From Geobacteraceae bacterium (GTDB taxonomy: Bacteria > Desulfobacterota > Desulfuromonadia > Geobacterales > Pseudopelobacteraceae), in assembly GCA_013336525.1 (NCBI GenBank), contig JAAXTM010000007.1:1-64000 (forward strand): 64,000 bases of DNA. The letters run 5' to 3'. A program made the position numbers and the translations under genes. Of this stretch, positions 43,599 through 52,369 are shown piece by piece. The notes beneath the pieces were generated by a model that saw nothing but the letters and a program-made list of their open reading frames with translations, did not search any database and was not told the DNA's origin. The number at the start of each line of letters is the position of its first letter. The stretch's first letter is position 1.

Positions 43599-44840
43599 AT
43601 GTATTCGATGGACAATGTCGGCAGAAACACAATCGCCATGGTCCTGGCTGGCGGAAAAGGGGAACGGCTTAGTCCCCTGACTCTTCGTCGCGCCAAGCCG
43701 AGTGTCGCCTTTGGCGGAAAATACAAAATAATTGATTTTGTATTAAGCAATCTGTTCAACTCCGGCATCAAAAAAGTTTATATCCTGACACAATACCGTG
43801 CTTATTCACTTAACAAGCATATCCGCGAATCATGGGGGAAGTGGACCGGGCTGGGGGAGTTCTACGTTGCTATTTCTCCTGAGACAAGCAGCGAAAGTGA
43901 AGAGTGGTTCAAGGGAACTGCCGATGCGATCCTCCAGTACCTGAGATTTGTCGAGTCCTCTGATGCCGATTATGTCGCTATCTTTGGCGGCGACCATATC
44001 TACAAAATGGACATTACCCAGATGATTAACGCACACCGCATGAACCGGGCCGACATAACTATCGCAGCTCTGGAGGTGCCGGCAGAAGAGGCCTGTCGTT
44101 TCGGAGTGTTTTCTGTAGATGATGATGCGCGCGTGATCGCCTTCACCGAGAAACCGGATGAACCTGAACCTATACCTGGTCGAAAAACCTGTCTCGCGTC
44201 CATGGGGAATTACATTTTTTCAACCAAGAAGCTGATCGATGTGCTACTGGAGGGGAAAAAACACCATGAAGATCTTGATTTCGGAAAGCACGTTATCCCG
44301 ATGATGCTGGAGAACAGTGATCGGGTTTTTGCTTACAACTTCAACGACAACCAGGTACCAGGCATGAGAGCCGAAGAGCGCGGCTACTGGAAGGATGTGG
44401 GAACAATAGAATCCTACTACGAAGCCAATATGGATCTCATCAATGTGTCCCCGCAGTTGAATCTGTATAATTACAAATGGCCGATCCTGACGAATCAGGG
44501 GAACCTACCGCCAGCCAAGACGGTATTTGATGACGACGACCGCCGCGGGGCAAATATAGATTCATACGTCTGCGCTGGCTGCATCACCAGCGGCAGCACC
44601 GTCAGACGCTCCATCCTGGGCCCTCTCTGCAAAGTTAACAGCTATAGCCTGGTAGAAGATTCAATTCTGTTTGAAAACGTCAACGTCGGGCGAAACGTCA
44701 AAATCAAACGGGCGATAATCGACAAGGGAGTTGTAATCACAGACGGATCTACTATCGGCTACGACACGGAGTCTGATCTGCGTAATGGCTACACCGTTAC
44801 CGAATCAGGCATTGTTATCGTGCCACGCAAGGACAAATAA
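43599..44840 (+). CDS. glgC: Glucose-1-phosphate adenylyltransferase
   Basis: A protein of 413 residues that makes ADP-glucose for glycogen synthesis. An N-terminal nucleotidyltransferase domain has AMVLAGGKGERLSPLT (about 14-29) and GGDHIYKMD, followed by a left-handed beta-helix domain (about 290-410, LGPLCKVNSYS and VNVGRNVKIKRAIID). The ATG at 43599 follows AAGGGGG by about seven bases; a GTG at 43593 and an ATG at 43608 are other in-frame starts. It is a single-gene unit with its own terminator. No glgA or glgB was seen nearby. Confidence 0.95.
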   Translation: MYSMDNVGRNTIAMVLAGGKGERLSPLTLRRAKPSVAFGGKYKIIDFVLSNLFNSGIKKVYILTQYRAYSLNKHIRESWGKWTGLGEFYVAISPETSSESEEWFKGTADAILQYLRFVESSDADYVAIFGGDHIYKMDITQMINAHRMNRADITIAALEVPAEEACRFGVFSVDDDARVIAFTEKPDEPEPIPGRKTCLASMGNYIFSTKKLIDVLLEGKKHHEDLDFGKHVIPMMLENSDRVFAYNFNDNQVPGMRAEERGYWKDVGTIESYYEANMDLINVSPQLNLYNYKWPILTNQGNLPPAKTVFDDDDRRGANIDSYVCAGCITSGSTVRRSILGPLCKVNSYSLVEDSILFENVNVGRNVKIKRAIIDKGVVITDGSTIGYDTESDLRNGYTVTESGIVIVPRKDK

Positions 44841-44867
44841 CCCAGGACTTTTAAACACAGAAACAGA

Positions 44868-44910
44868 GAGGCACTGAGTTACATAAAAGCTCAGTGCCTC
44901 AATTATTTTT
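44868..44910 (+). terminator. Rho-independent terminator after glgC
   Basis: GAGGCACTGAG (44868-44878) and CTCAGTGCCTC (44890-44900) form a perfect eleven-pair stem, followed by AATTATTTTT. It also lies 22 bases from the stop of the convergent cobD. Confidence 0.88.
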
Positions 44911-44931
44911 ACTTCCTAATTATTCCACCAG

Positions 44932-46008
44932 CTATTTCAAGATCCTCCCCAGGCATTCCAATAACCGTTTATTCTCGTCACTGGTCCGGACCGCAATGCG
45001 GAAAAAATATTCCGTCAAACCCATGAAACTGGCACAATCACGGATCAGAATCCGCTGTAACAGAAGCTGTTCTTTGAGTTCAAGAGACGTCATTCCCCCC
45101 TTTATCTCAACGAGCAGATAATTTGCTGTTGAAGGATATACCTTGAACTGAGGAAACTGCTCCAAACCATCTAAAAGAATGCATCGTTCCCGCTGAACGT
45201 AATCCAGACTCTCTTTATTGTGCTGAGCATCCTGAATAGCCGCCATCCCTGCGGCCAGCGCCAGTGTATTGACACTCCAGGGACCACCCATCGCGTCCAG
45301 TTGTTCGGCGAGGGAGGGGTTGCTGATCGCATAGCCCAGACGCAGACCGGGAATACCGAAGAATTTTGTCATCGAGCGCAGTACAACGGCATTATCGCCC
45401 TGAATGACCATCCGTTTGGCAGAAGTTTCCTCGCTAAAATCCATGAACGCTTCATCCAGGACCAGAAAAGTGCCTGATGACTGACAGAGAGTGTGGATTT
45501 GTTCTATGACCCGCTGCGGATAGAGTGTTCCATTGGGGTTTCCCGGATTACAAATAAAGAGCAAATCAACACCAGCGGCCAGAACCGGCTCCAGTTTGTC
45601 CATATCAATGGCAAAACCACTCTCAGGTGTAAGGACAAAATGCTGTACTTCCCAATGATGTTGATGAAGCGCCCTGACATATTCGCTGAACGAAGGGGAG
45701 ATAATCAGCGCTTTTCTGCCGGACAGCATGGCTGGTAGATTATAAATCAGCTCGGTGGAGCCGTTTGCAATTGTAAAGTGTGTTGCAGGAAGATCATGGA
45801 ATTTTGCCAGCGCCAGCTTCAAATCGCTATGACTGGTATCCGGATAATGAATCAGGCTGTCTACAGAATTAACCAGAGCTTTGCGCACGGTTGATGACAT
45901 GCCAAGCGGGTTTATACTGGCGGAAAAATCAAGGATCTGCTCTGGTGCGACGCCGAGCGTTCGGGCAACAGTGAAAATATTACCGCCATGATCATATGAA
46001 CGGGACAT
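44932..46008 (-). CDS. cobD: L-threonine-O-3-phosphate decarboxylase CobD (cobalamin side chain)
   Basis: A PLP-dependent class I aminotransferase-fold protein of 358 residues that makes 1-aminopropan-2-ol phosphate for cobalamin. It has HGGNIFTVARTLG at the N-terminus, the FICNPGNPNGTLYP motif and the PLP-lysine motif SMTKFFGIPGLRLGY. The N-terminal YDHGGNI motif and the cobalamin neighbours favour CobD over the closely related HisC. It overlaps the end of cbiB by 17 bases. Confidence 0.9.
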   Translation of the reverse strand: MSRSYDHGGNIFTVARTLGVAPEQILDFSASINPLGMSSTVRKALVNSVDSLIHYPDTSHSDLKLALAKFHDLPATHFTIANGSTELIYNLPAMLSGRKALIISPSFSEYVRALHQHHWEVQHFVLTPESGFAIDMDKLEPVLAAGVDLLFICNPGNPNGTLYPQRVIEQIHTLCQSSGTFLVLDEAFMDFSEETSAKRMVIQGDNAVVLRSMTKFFGIPGLRLGYAISNPSLAEQLDAMGGPWSVNTLALAAGMAAIQDAQHNKESLDYVQRERCILLDGLEQFPQFKVYPSTANYLLVEIKGGMTSLELKEQLLLQRILIRDCASFMGLTEYFFRIAVRTSDENKRLLECLGRILK

Positions 46009-46975
46009 TGAATCCTCTCAAAAAGAAGGCGGCTAACATGCATCCGGCAGCCATCAGCAGTGTTGATATGTACATCAGCCTGATCATACTGCGATACGCA
46101 CGCTCATCAAGCGGCTGCAGACTATCACCAATATACTCTTTCCATGACAAATTTCCGCTATAACTGGCAGCCCCTCCCAATTGCACCCCCAATGCACCGG
46201 CTGCAGCCGCTTCCGGGTGCCCGCTGTTGGGTGATGGGTGTTTCAGGCGATCACGGAGCGTTATCCGGGCGGCGGCAGACGCTGAACAGCCGGCCAGAGG
46301 CGCGGCAAATACCAGCAGCAGGGCAGAAAGCCTTGCCGGAATATAATTAAGCAGGTCATCCATCCGTGCCGAAGCCCACCCCATCTGCAGATAACGCCGG
46401 TTTTTGTAACCAACCATCGAATCCAGCGTACTGACCGCTTTGTAGGCCATCGCAGCGACCGGACCTCCAATCGTCAGCCAGAAAAGCGGGGCAATAATGC
46501 CATCGGAGGTATTTTCGGCAACTGTCTCCACCACGGCTCGCCAGATTTCCGGTTCTTCAAGCTGGTCTGTATCCCGTCCCACAATGTACGACAGATAGCG
46601 CCTCGCCAGAGGGAGGTCACCTGCCAGCAGTGCAGAAGCAACTCGGTCTGATTCTTGGTGCAGTGATCTGGCGGCCAGACAGGTTGAAGATACCAAAATG
46701 ACGGCGATCCACCCAGCAAATGGCAATATAATGGTGAGTGACTGCAGCAGAATCCAGGTTATACCCGCAGAGCAGGTAACAACGATCAACAGCAGCAGTA
46801 TTCCTGCCAAACGTTCATTGAGCCAGCCACGTCGTAACCATCGATCCAGCCAGCTTATCAAATGCCCGATAGCAACAACCGGATGAGGCAGCCAGCGCGG
46901 GTCTCCTATCGACAGGTCGAGCAGCAGAGCCGATAAAATGATCAGTGAATCAGGGGGTGTCACTGCCAAGCCCAC
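45992..46975 (-). CDS. cbiB: Adenosylcobinamide-phosphate synthase CbiB
   Basis: A protein of 327 residues with five or so membrane segments, of the CbiB family that joins the aminopropanol arm to cobyric acid. The motifs DPRWLPHPVVAIGHLI near the N-terminus, VVETVAENTSDGIIAPLFW (about 148-166) and NSGHPEAAAAGALGVQLGG are characteristic. It begins with GTG at 46975, overlapping the cbiH-cobQ gene by 26 bases; another in-frame GTG at 46963 is possible. It sits between cobQ and cobD, an order that follows the biosynthetic steps. Confidence 0.93.
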   Translation of the reverse strand: MGLAVTPPDSLIILSALLLDLSIGDPRWLPHPVVAIGHLISWLDRWLRRGWLNERLAGILLLLIVVTCSAGITWILLQSLTIILPFAGWIAVILVSSTCLAARSLHQESDRVASALLAGDLPLARRYLSYIVGRDTDQLEEPEIWRAVVETVAENTSDGIIAPLFWLTIGGPVAAMAYKAVSTLDSMVGYKNRRYLQMGWASARMDDLLNYIPARLSALLLVFAAPLAGCSASAAARITLRDRLKHPSPNSGHPEAAAAGALGVQLGGAASYSGNLSWKEYIGDSLQPLDERAYRSMIRLMYISTLLMAAGCMLAAFFLRGFNVPFI

Positions 46976-49286
46976 AAATTGTCATAAGACGCGGCAGGTC
47001 GAGATGTTTTTCAAGCTGATCCGCCAGTTGTTCGAAAGGGTCCTGCTGCAGCTGCTTATCTGTTTCAAACCTGAGCGGCATCCCCTTTTCAAGTCGAATT
47101 CTATTCAGGTAAATTTCGAGGAACATACTGTTTTCGAAAAGGCCGTGCAGATATGTGCCGAAGATCCTGCCATCTGGAGACACCGCACCGTCTTCAACTG
47201 AAACAGCTGCAGCGCCGCGCCTGAATATGCGCGAGAACGGCTGCAACCCCTTATCGAGCGTTGTCACTCCCATATGAATTTCATAACCGGTCATGACTCC
47301 GCTACATTCCGGGGCGACGCTCAAGCCTGCTTCATTCAGATACGCCAGTGCCTGGTGAGTCTCTTTTTCCATCAAAAGAACCGTTGTGGAAGGGAGCATG
47401 GCAAGCCCCTGTGCCTCTTTGATAGCAGACTCGACGGCATCTGGATCTAGTACTACGGTCCCTAACATTTGGAAACCACCACATATCCCGACAATATGTC
47501 CCTTAAAGTCACGTATTTCGTCAAAAAAGCCACGTTCCCTCAGGAAGTGCAGATCTGCAATAGTTGATTTACTGCCGGGAAGGATCAAAACATCCAATCC
47601 ATGTAGCTGGTCCGGCACCTCGACATAACTGAGGTGAACATCCGGTTCGTTCTGCAGCGGATCGAAATCGGTAAAATTCGAGATTCTCGGAAGTTTCAGG
47701 ACACCAACCTGGATTTTTTTCAGCCCGGTCATAACATTGTCAGCCTTGGAACATTGGCCGAGTGCGACACTGTCTTCGGCAGGTAGGTTTATGTCGGCAA
47801 ACCAGGGGAGTATTCCCAAAACCGGTACACCTGTGCGCTGCTCGATAAAATCGATGCCAGGCTTCAGAATATCAACATCCCCGCGGAATTTATTAATGAT
47901 GATGCCTTTGATACAGGAGCGCTCTAACGGTTCCAGCAGCTCAATTGTGCCGATTATCTGAGCAAATACTCCGCCTCTGTCGATGTCTGCCACCAGAATT
48001 ACCGGGCATCGTGCCATTGAGGCGATCTTGAGGTTAGCGATGTCGCTCTTTTTCAGGTTGATTTCCGAAATGCTTCCAGCCCCCTCAATAACAATGAACT
48101 CGTAAGCCTGGCGAAGCCGGTCAAAGCTCTCACATATTTTTTTAAAGGCTGTCGGCTTGTAAGCGTCATATTCCGAGATAGACATATTACCGACCGGCCT
48201 CCCATGCACAACGACCTGACTGCCGACATCAGAATTTGGTTTAAGAAGAACCGGGTTCATATCGGTATGAGGATTAATAAGGCAGGCCTGAGCCTGCACC
48301 GCCTGAGCGCGGCCAATCTCTCCCCCTTCCGGGGTGACATATGAATTTAACGACATGTTTTGGGATTTGAATGGGGCAACGACCATCCCGCGCTTAACCA
48401 GGCAGCGACAGAAGCCGGATGTTACGATAGATTTACCGACGTCAGAGGCTGTGCCGCAAAACATGACAGCCCCCGACTTTATAAGTGGTTCCTGTTCTGT
48501 GATTGATTCTGGCACAGTAGCTGCCGGGCCATATTTGGCCGCATAGCCGCGTGGCGTTACAATACGCCCCTCCGCGTCAATGAAACTGCTGGCATTACCG
48601 ATCAGTACGATGCTGGTCATGTCAATTTCATGGTCAAGCAGTTGACCAAGTGTTGTTACGACCACCGTTTGCCCGTCACGACAGGCATTGCGAACGATAC
48701 CGGCCGGAGTATCTGCCGGACGATGAACCAGGAGAATGCTCTGCGCTTCCTGTATCTGTGTTCTACGACTTTTACTGCGGGGGTTGTATATGGCGACAAC
48801 GAAATCTGCCCTTGCAGCAGCTACCAGTCTGGTTTTAATCAGGTCCCACGGAGTCAGCAGATCTGATAACGAAATCACCGCAAAATCGTGCATCAAGGGG
48901 GCACCAAGCAATGCCGCCGCGGCTTGTACAGCAGAAACACCCGGAATTATCTGTACGTCAATGCGAGGCATGTCTGGATTTTGTCTGGCATCCATCTCCA
49001 CAAGCTCGAGCACCAGACCGGCCATACCGTAAATCCCGGAATCACCACCCGAGACAAGTGCAACAGATTTTCCGGCGCGCGCAAACCCGATCGCTTCACG
49101 GCAGCGCTGTACCTCCTGCATCATACCGGTTGATATGATCTGCTTCCCCTCAAGAAGGTGTCGAACCAGTTCGACATAATTATCATACCCTACAATGACA
49201 TCGGAAACCGCAATAGCCTGTTTTGCGGCATCGGTCAAGTGACAGGTGGCACCGGGACCGGTGCCGATAATGTAAAGTGGGGCCAT
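46950..49286 (-). CDS. cbiH-cobQ: Fusion of precorrin-3B C17-methyltransferase (CbiH/CobJ) with cobyric acid synthase (CobQ)
   Basis: A protein of 778 residues with two cobalamin enzymes in one chain. Residues about 1-245 are a tetrapyrrole methyltransferase (APLYIIGTGPGATCHLTDAA, GGDSGIYGMAG, VAIYNPRSKSR, VLIGNASSF), the ring-contracting CbiH/CobJ type. Residues about 270-770 are CobQ: an N-terminal ATP-binding domain (MFCGTASDVGKS, then FKSQNMSLNSYVT) and a class I amidotransferase with nucleophile Cys in GICGGFQMLG and His in TYLHGLFENS. No internal stop or frameshift was found at the join (about 245-270). The downstream cbiB and cobD overlap in the same direction. Confidence 0.93.
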   Translation of the reverse strand: MAPLYIIGTGPGATCHLTDAAKQAIAVSDVIVGYDNYVELVRHLLEGKQIISTGMMQEVQRCREAIGFARAGKSVALVSGGDSGIYGMAGLVLELVEMDARQNPDMPRIDVQIIPGVSAVQAAAALLGAPLMHDFAVISLSDLLTPWDLIKTRLVAAARADFVVAIYNPRSKSRRTQIQEAQSILLVHRPADTPAGIVRNACRDGQTVVVTTLGQLLDHEIDMTSIVLIGNASSFIDAEGRIVTPRGYAAKYGPAATVPESITEQEPLIKSGAVMFCGTASDVGKSIVTSGFCRCLVKRGMVVAPFKSQNMSLNSYVTPEGGEIGRAQAVQAQACLINPHTDMNPVLLKPNSDVGSQVVVHGRPVGNMSISEYDAYKPTAFKKICESFDRLRQAYEFIVIEGAGSISEINLKKSDIANLKIASMARCPVILVADIDRGGVFAQIIGTIELLEPLERSCIKGIIINKFRGDVDILKPGIDFIEQRTGVPVLGILPWFADINLPAEDSVALGQCSKADNVMTGLKKIQVGVLKLPRISNFTDFDPLQNEPDVHLSYVEVPDQLHGLDVLILPGSKSTIADLHFLRERGFFDEIRDFKGHIVGICGGFQMLGTVVLDPDAVESAIKEAQGLAMLPSTTVLLMEKETHQALAYLNEAGLSVAPECSGVMTGYEIHMGVTTLDKGLQPFSRIFRRGAAAVSVEDGAVSPDGRIFGTYLHGLFENSMFLEIYLNRIRLEKGMPLRFETDKQLQQDPFEQLADQLEKHLDLPRLMTICGLGSDTP

Positions 49287-49341
49287 GAGTTCCTCTCGTG
49301 GGAATAGTGGTATTAGTTAAATTGATTGTAAACGGGGATTA

Positions 49342-50166
49342 TCAGACGTTGTATGAAGCGTACAGCTGCTTGACACGCACCAGATATTCGCGTGTTTCTC
49401 GCGGCAGGTGATCGGGGCGTTTGTCAACATTGCCGGGGCCCCAGTTGTAGGCAGCAAGGGCTGAATCAACGTTGCCGCCATAACGTTTTAGCATATCTTT
49501 CAGAAAACGGGTGCCCCCCATGACATTCTGCTCCGCGTCAAATGAATCGGTCACCCCAAGCGAACGTGCTGTGGCCGGCATAAGCTGCATTAACCCGCGT
49601 GCTCCGGCGTGTGAAACCGCCTGTGGATTGAAGTTACTCTCGGCCTTGATGACCGCCTTTATCAACCCGACATCAACACCATACTTCCTGGACGCCTTTA
49701 AAATAATCGGATCAAGCCAGGCTGTATCTGCAGCTGAAGTGGGAGTTTGAACTTTAGGAGCAACTTTAGGAATAACGCCAGGCACATCATCCACAAATTC
49801 CTGAAGCTGTGACGGAGCAGTCACCGGAGTCGGCAACGCCTGCTCTCCCCCGGAAGGAAGATTGGTACGGTAGGCTTGAAGAAGAGCGTTTGCAGAAGAA
49901 AACGGTGTCACACCCGAAGGATCGACGCTGTCAGAGGGCGAATCGCCAGCAAGCGTGAGAGAGCTGTGCAGCATCTGCAAAGTTAGCGATTCCGCTAGTT
50001 CACGAGCTTTATCGTTGGTGCCTGGAGCGACAGATTCACCACTGCCAAGTGCTTTGTCAAGTTTTTCGGCAAACCCCCTACCCTGCTGGACAGCTTCACT
50101 GTCAAGTTTTTGTCGAAGCGGGGCTAGCGCATCCAGTAACGAGAGTTTTTCTACGGTTATCGACAT
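49342..50166 (-). CDS. Lytic transglycosylase (SLT) domain protein without a signal peptide
   Basis: A protein of 274 residues. The C-terminal SLT domain (about 150-270) has the catalytic Glu in IKAVIKAESNFNPQAVSHAGARGLMQLMPATA and the AAYNWGPGNV motif. The N-terminal half (about 1-145) is Ser/Pro/Ala-rich with no hydrophobic signal segment, so export would need another route, such as a flagellar apparatus. It lies four bases from the sigma-54 regulator gene on the same strand, with cobalamin genes downstream. It cleaves peptidoglycan, judged by the domain. Confidence 0.85.
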   Translation of the reverse strand: MSITVEKLSLLDALAPLRQKLDSEAVQQGRGFAEKLDKALGSGESVAPGTNDKARELAESLTLQMLHSSLTLAGDSPSDSVDPSGVTPFSSANALLQAYRTNLPSGGEQALPTPVTAPSQLQEFVDDVPGVIPKVAPKVQTPTSAADTAWLDPIILKASRKYGVDVGLIKAVIKAESNFNPQAVSHAGARGLMQLMPATARSLGVTDSFDAEQNVMGGTRFLKDMLKRYGGNVDSALAAYNWGPGNVDKRPDHLPRETREYLVRVKQLYASYNV

Positions 50167-50170
50167 ATGG

Positions 50171-51574
50171 TCAATCCTCGCTGAAAGCCAGGTTTTTCTT
50201 CTTCAGTTTTTCAATCAGTGTCGTTCTCTTAAGATTAAGTAAAAGAGCCGCTTCTTTTTTATTACCACCAGAACGGGCAAGAGCCTGCATTATAAGATTA
50301 TTTTCAAACTCGTCCACTGCAGAATTGAGGCAGATCCCCCCTTCTGGAAGCAGATTGTCTGATGGCAGACCTGGAGATTGAACCGATACCGGGTGAGATA
50401 TTTTCCCCGAAAGATATTTTTCCGGCAGATCGTCCGGAACAATAAGACCGCTCCCTTTCAGGATAACGAGTCGCTCAACCAGATTTTCCAGTTCTCTTAC
50501 ATTACCAGGCCATTCATAGTTGCATAAAATTGCTAGCGAGTCGCGTGAAAAGCCTTTAACTGCATGACGTTTGTCAGCGTTGAAACGTGTCAGAAAAGTA
50601 TGAATCAGAACAGGTATATCTTCTCTCCGCTCGCGAAGTGGAGGAATGACAATCGGGATAACAGACAATCGGTAATACAGGTCTTCACGGAAATCACGGC
50701 TAATGACCAACTCTTCAAGATTTTTATTGGTAGCGGCAATAATGCGTACATCGACTTTTTGCGATTTTGACGCTCCAACCGGCTCAAATTCCCTATTTTG
50801 AAGAACCCGCAACAGCTTTACCTGTAAATTGGCCTTCATATCGCCAATTTCATCGAGAAACAGTGTGCCCCTGTCAGCCATTTCAAAGCGGCCAATCCGG
50901 TTAGCATAGGCTCCGGTAAACGAGCCCTTGACATGACCGAACAACTCACTTTCCAGCAGGTCATCCGGGATAGCCGCACAGTTGACCGGCACGAAGTTTC
51001 TGGCATGCCTGTCACTCAGCTGATGAATAGCCCTTGCTGCAAGTTCTTTGCCGGTTCCGGACTCACCCTGTATCAGTACAGTTGCTTTTGAGGTCGCAAC
51101 CTTGGAAATCATTTCAAAAAGTGCGCGCATAGGCGGGCTTGTGCCGATCATTGTTGCAGAGAGGAGCTGAAATTGTGATGATCCGCCAGCCGAGTTGTCG
51201 TACAATTTCATTGACTGGTACTCACGAGCCCGCATGACCAGACTTTCCAGCTCGTCCAGATTGATCGGCTTCGGAATAGTGAAGATGTCATCACTCGTTT
51301 TTTTATGCTCGTCACTGCTTGCTTCACTATACCCAATCAGTACCATTAGCGGGTTTATCATGGAACTGCGCTCTTCAAAATCCGGAGCGATAGACTGTAG
51401 ATAAGCTAAATCGGCAATGACTATATCGACATTATTTTTCTGAAGTGTGTCAAAAAAAGAAGTACCAACTTCTGCCACAGTGATGCCATACCCCTTATAT
51501 GTCAAAAAAGCCGACACCAGATCGCGTGATTTTACATCACAGTCTGCTATGAAAATAGTACCATTTTCTTGCAT
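50171..51574 (-). CDS. Sigma-54-dependent response regulator beside the chemotaxis cluster
   Basis: A protein of 467 residues. A receiver-like domain (about 1-120; phospho-acceptor Asp in IVIADLAYL) has a degenerate active-site neighbourhood. The AAA+ domain (about 140-375) has Walker A GESGTGKE, the sigma-54 contact loop as GSFTGA (Ser in place of the usual Ala) and GTLFLDEIGD. A Fis-type HTH (NKKEAALLLNLKRTTLIEKLKKK) ends the protein. Ser at this loop position is a known natural variant. It is divergent from cheW and probably governs motility-type genes; that is inference from position. Confidence 0.87.
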   Translation of the reverse strand: MQENGTIFIADCDVKSRDLVSAFLTYKGYGITVAEVGTSFFDTLQKNNVDIVIADLAYLQSIAPDFEERSSMINPLMVLIGYSEASSDEHKKTSDDIFTIPKPINLDELESLVMRAREYQSMKLYDNSAGGSSQFQLLSATMIGTSPPMRALFEMISKVATSKATVLIQGESGTGKELAARAIHQLSDRHARNFVPVNCAAIPDDLLESELFGHVKGSFTGAYANRIGRFEMADRGTLFLDEIGDMKANLQVKLLRVLQNREFEPVGASKSQKVDVRIIAATNKNLEELVISRDFREDLYYRLSVIPIVIPPLRERREDIPVLIHTFLTRFNADKRHAVKGFSRDSLAILCNYEWPGNVRELENLVERLVILKGSGLIVPDDLPEKYLSGKISHPVSVQSPGLPSDNLLPEGGICLNSAVDEFENNLIMQALARSGGNKKEAALLLNLKRTTLIEKLKKKNLAFSED

Positions 51575-51834
51575 AGCTGGCCGTACCCCCTAATAAATAA
51601 GCATCTTTTTGCCATATATACACATCTTAACACAAATGTCAATAAAATGACTCTAGATCGGCTTTATAAAAAGGGCAGGCCGCCCATGCTATCATGCTTG
51701 ATTTTAGACAACTTTTTATTGTATGTGGCTTGATATAGTTTTATATGCATGATAGATTGACAAAAATCACCTAAACTTGGCGATTATAAGTAATATTTAG
51801 GTTTAACATTCCTTTTGTTCGAGGAGATCTATTG
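51575..51834. promoter_or_regulatory. Divergent intergenic region with inverted repeat, cheW side
   Basis: This 260-base gap lies between the sigma-54 regulator and cheW. CTATCATGC (51689-51697) is repeated inverted as GCATGATAG (51747-51755), the arms being 49 bases apart. A TTGACA at about 51757 and a GATTAT-like box 19 bases later are a weak promoter candidate for cheW. GAGGAG (51821-51826) is the cheW ribosome site. Confidence 0.4.
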
Positions 51835-52329
51835 ATGCAGAATGCACTGGTACCGATAAATGCTGAGGGCACTCATGATGAACTTATCCAGCTGGTAAGC
51901 TTTAACCTTGACCAGGAAGAGTATGGCGTCGACGTATTAAAGGTTCGCGAAATTATCCGCATGCCGATTGTTACTCGAGTACCTAACACCCCACACTATG
52001 TAGAGGGGGTCATCAATCTGCGCGGCAAGGTCGTTCCCATTATCTGTATGAGAAAGAAATTCGGCCTGGCTGAATCAGAGAACGACAAGCAGACCAGAAT
52101 CATGGTTATGGATATGGACGGTGAACTGATGGGATTTATTGTTGACGCCGTCTCAGAAGTCATAAGAATATCTGGTAGTGAGATCCAACCATCTCCCGCG
52201 ATGGTAGCTGGCGGCATAGACCAGGAATGTATTGCGGGCGTTATTAACCAAGCCGAGCGCCTGCTTGTTTTACTCAACCTGGAGAAGATGTTTTCCCGTG
52301 ATGAAAAGAATCTGTTCACAGGGATGTAA
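51835..52329 (+). CDS. cheW: Chemotaxis adaptor CheW
   Basis: A CheW-domain coupling protein of 164 residues that links receptors to CheA. The SFNLDQEEYGVDVLKVREIIR, GVINLRGKVVPIICMRKKFGL and DAVSEVIRI motifs are those of the family. The ATG at 51835 lies eight bases after GAGGAG. It is the first gene of cheW-cheA-cheR-HDOD-cheB. No chemoreceptor gene is in the window. Confidence 0.93.
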   Translation: MQNALVPINAEGTHDELIQLVSFNLDQEEYGVDVLKVREIIRMPIVTRVPNTPHYVEGVINLRGKVVPIICMRKKFGLAESENDKQTRIMVMDMDGELMGFIVDAVSEVIRISGSEIQPSPAMVAGGIDQECIAGVINQAERLLVLLNLEKMFSRDEKNLFTGM

Positions 52330-52369
52330 AAGAATCCAATCTCCATTATTTTTTTAGGAGTCGTGCACC

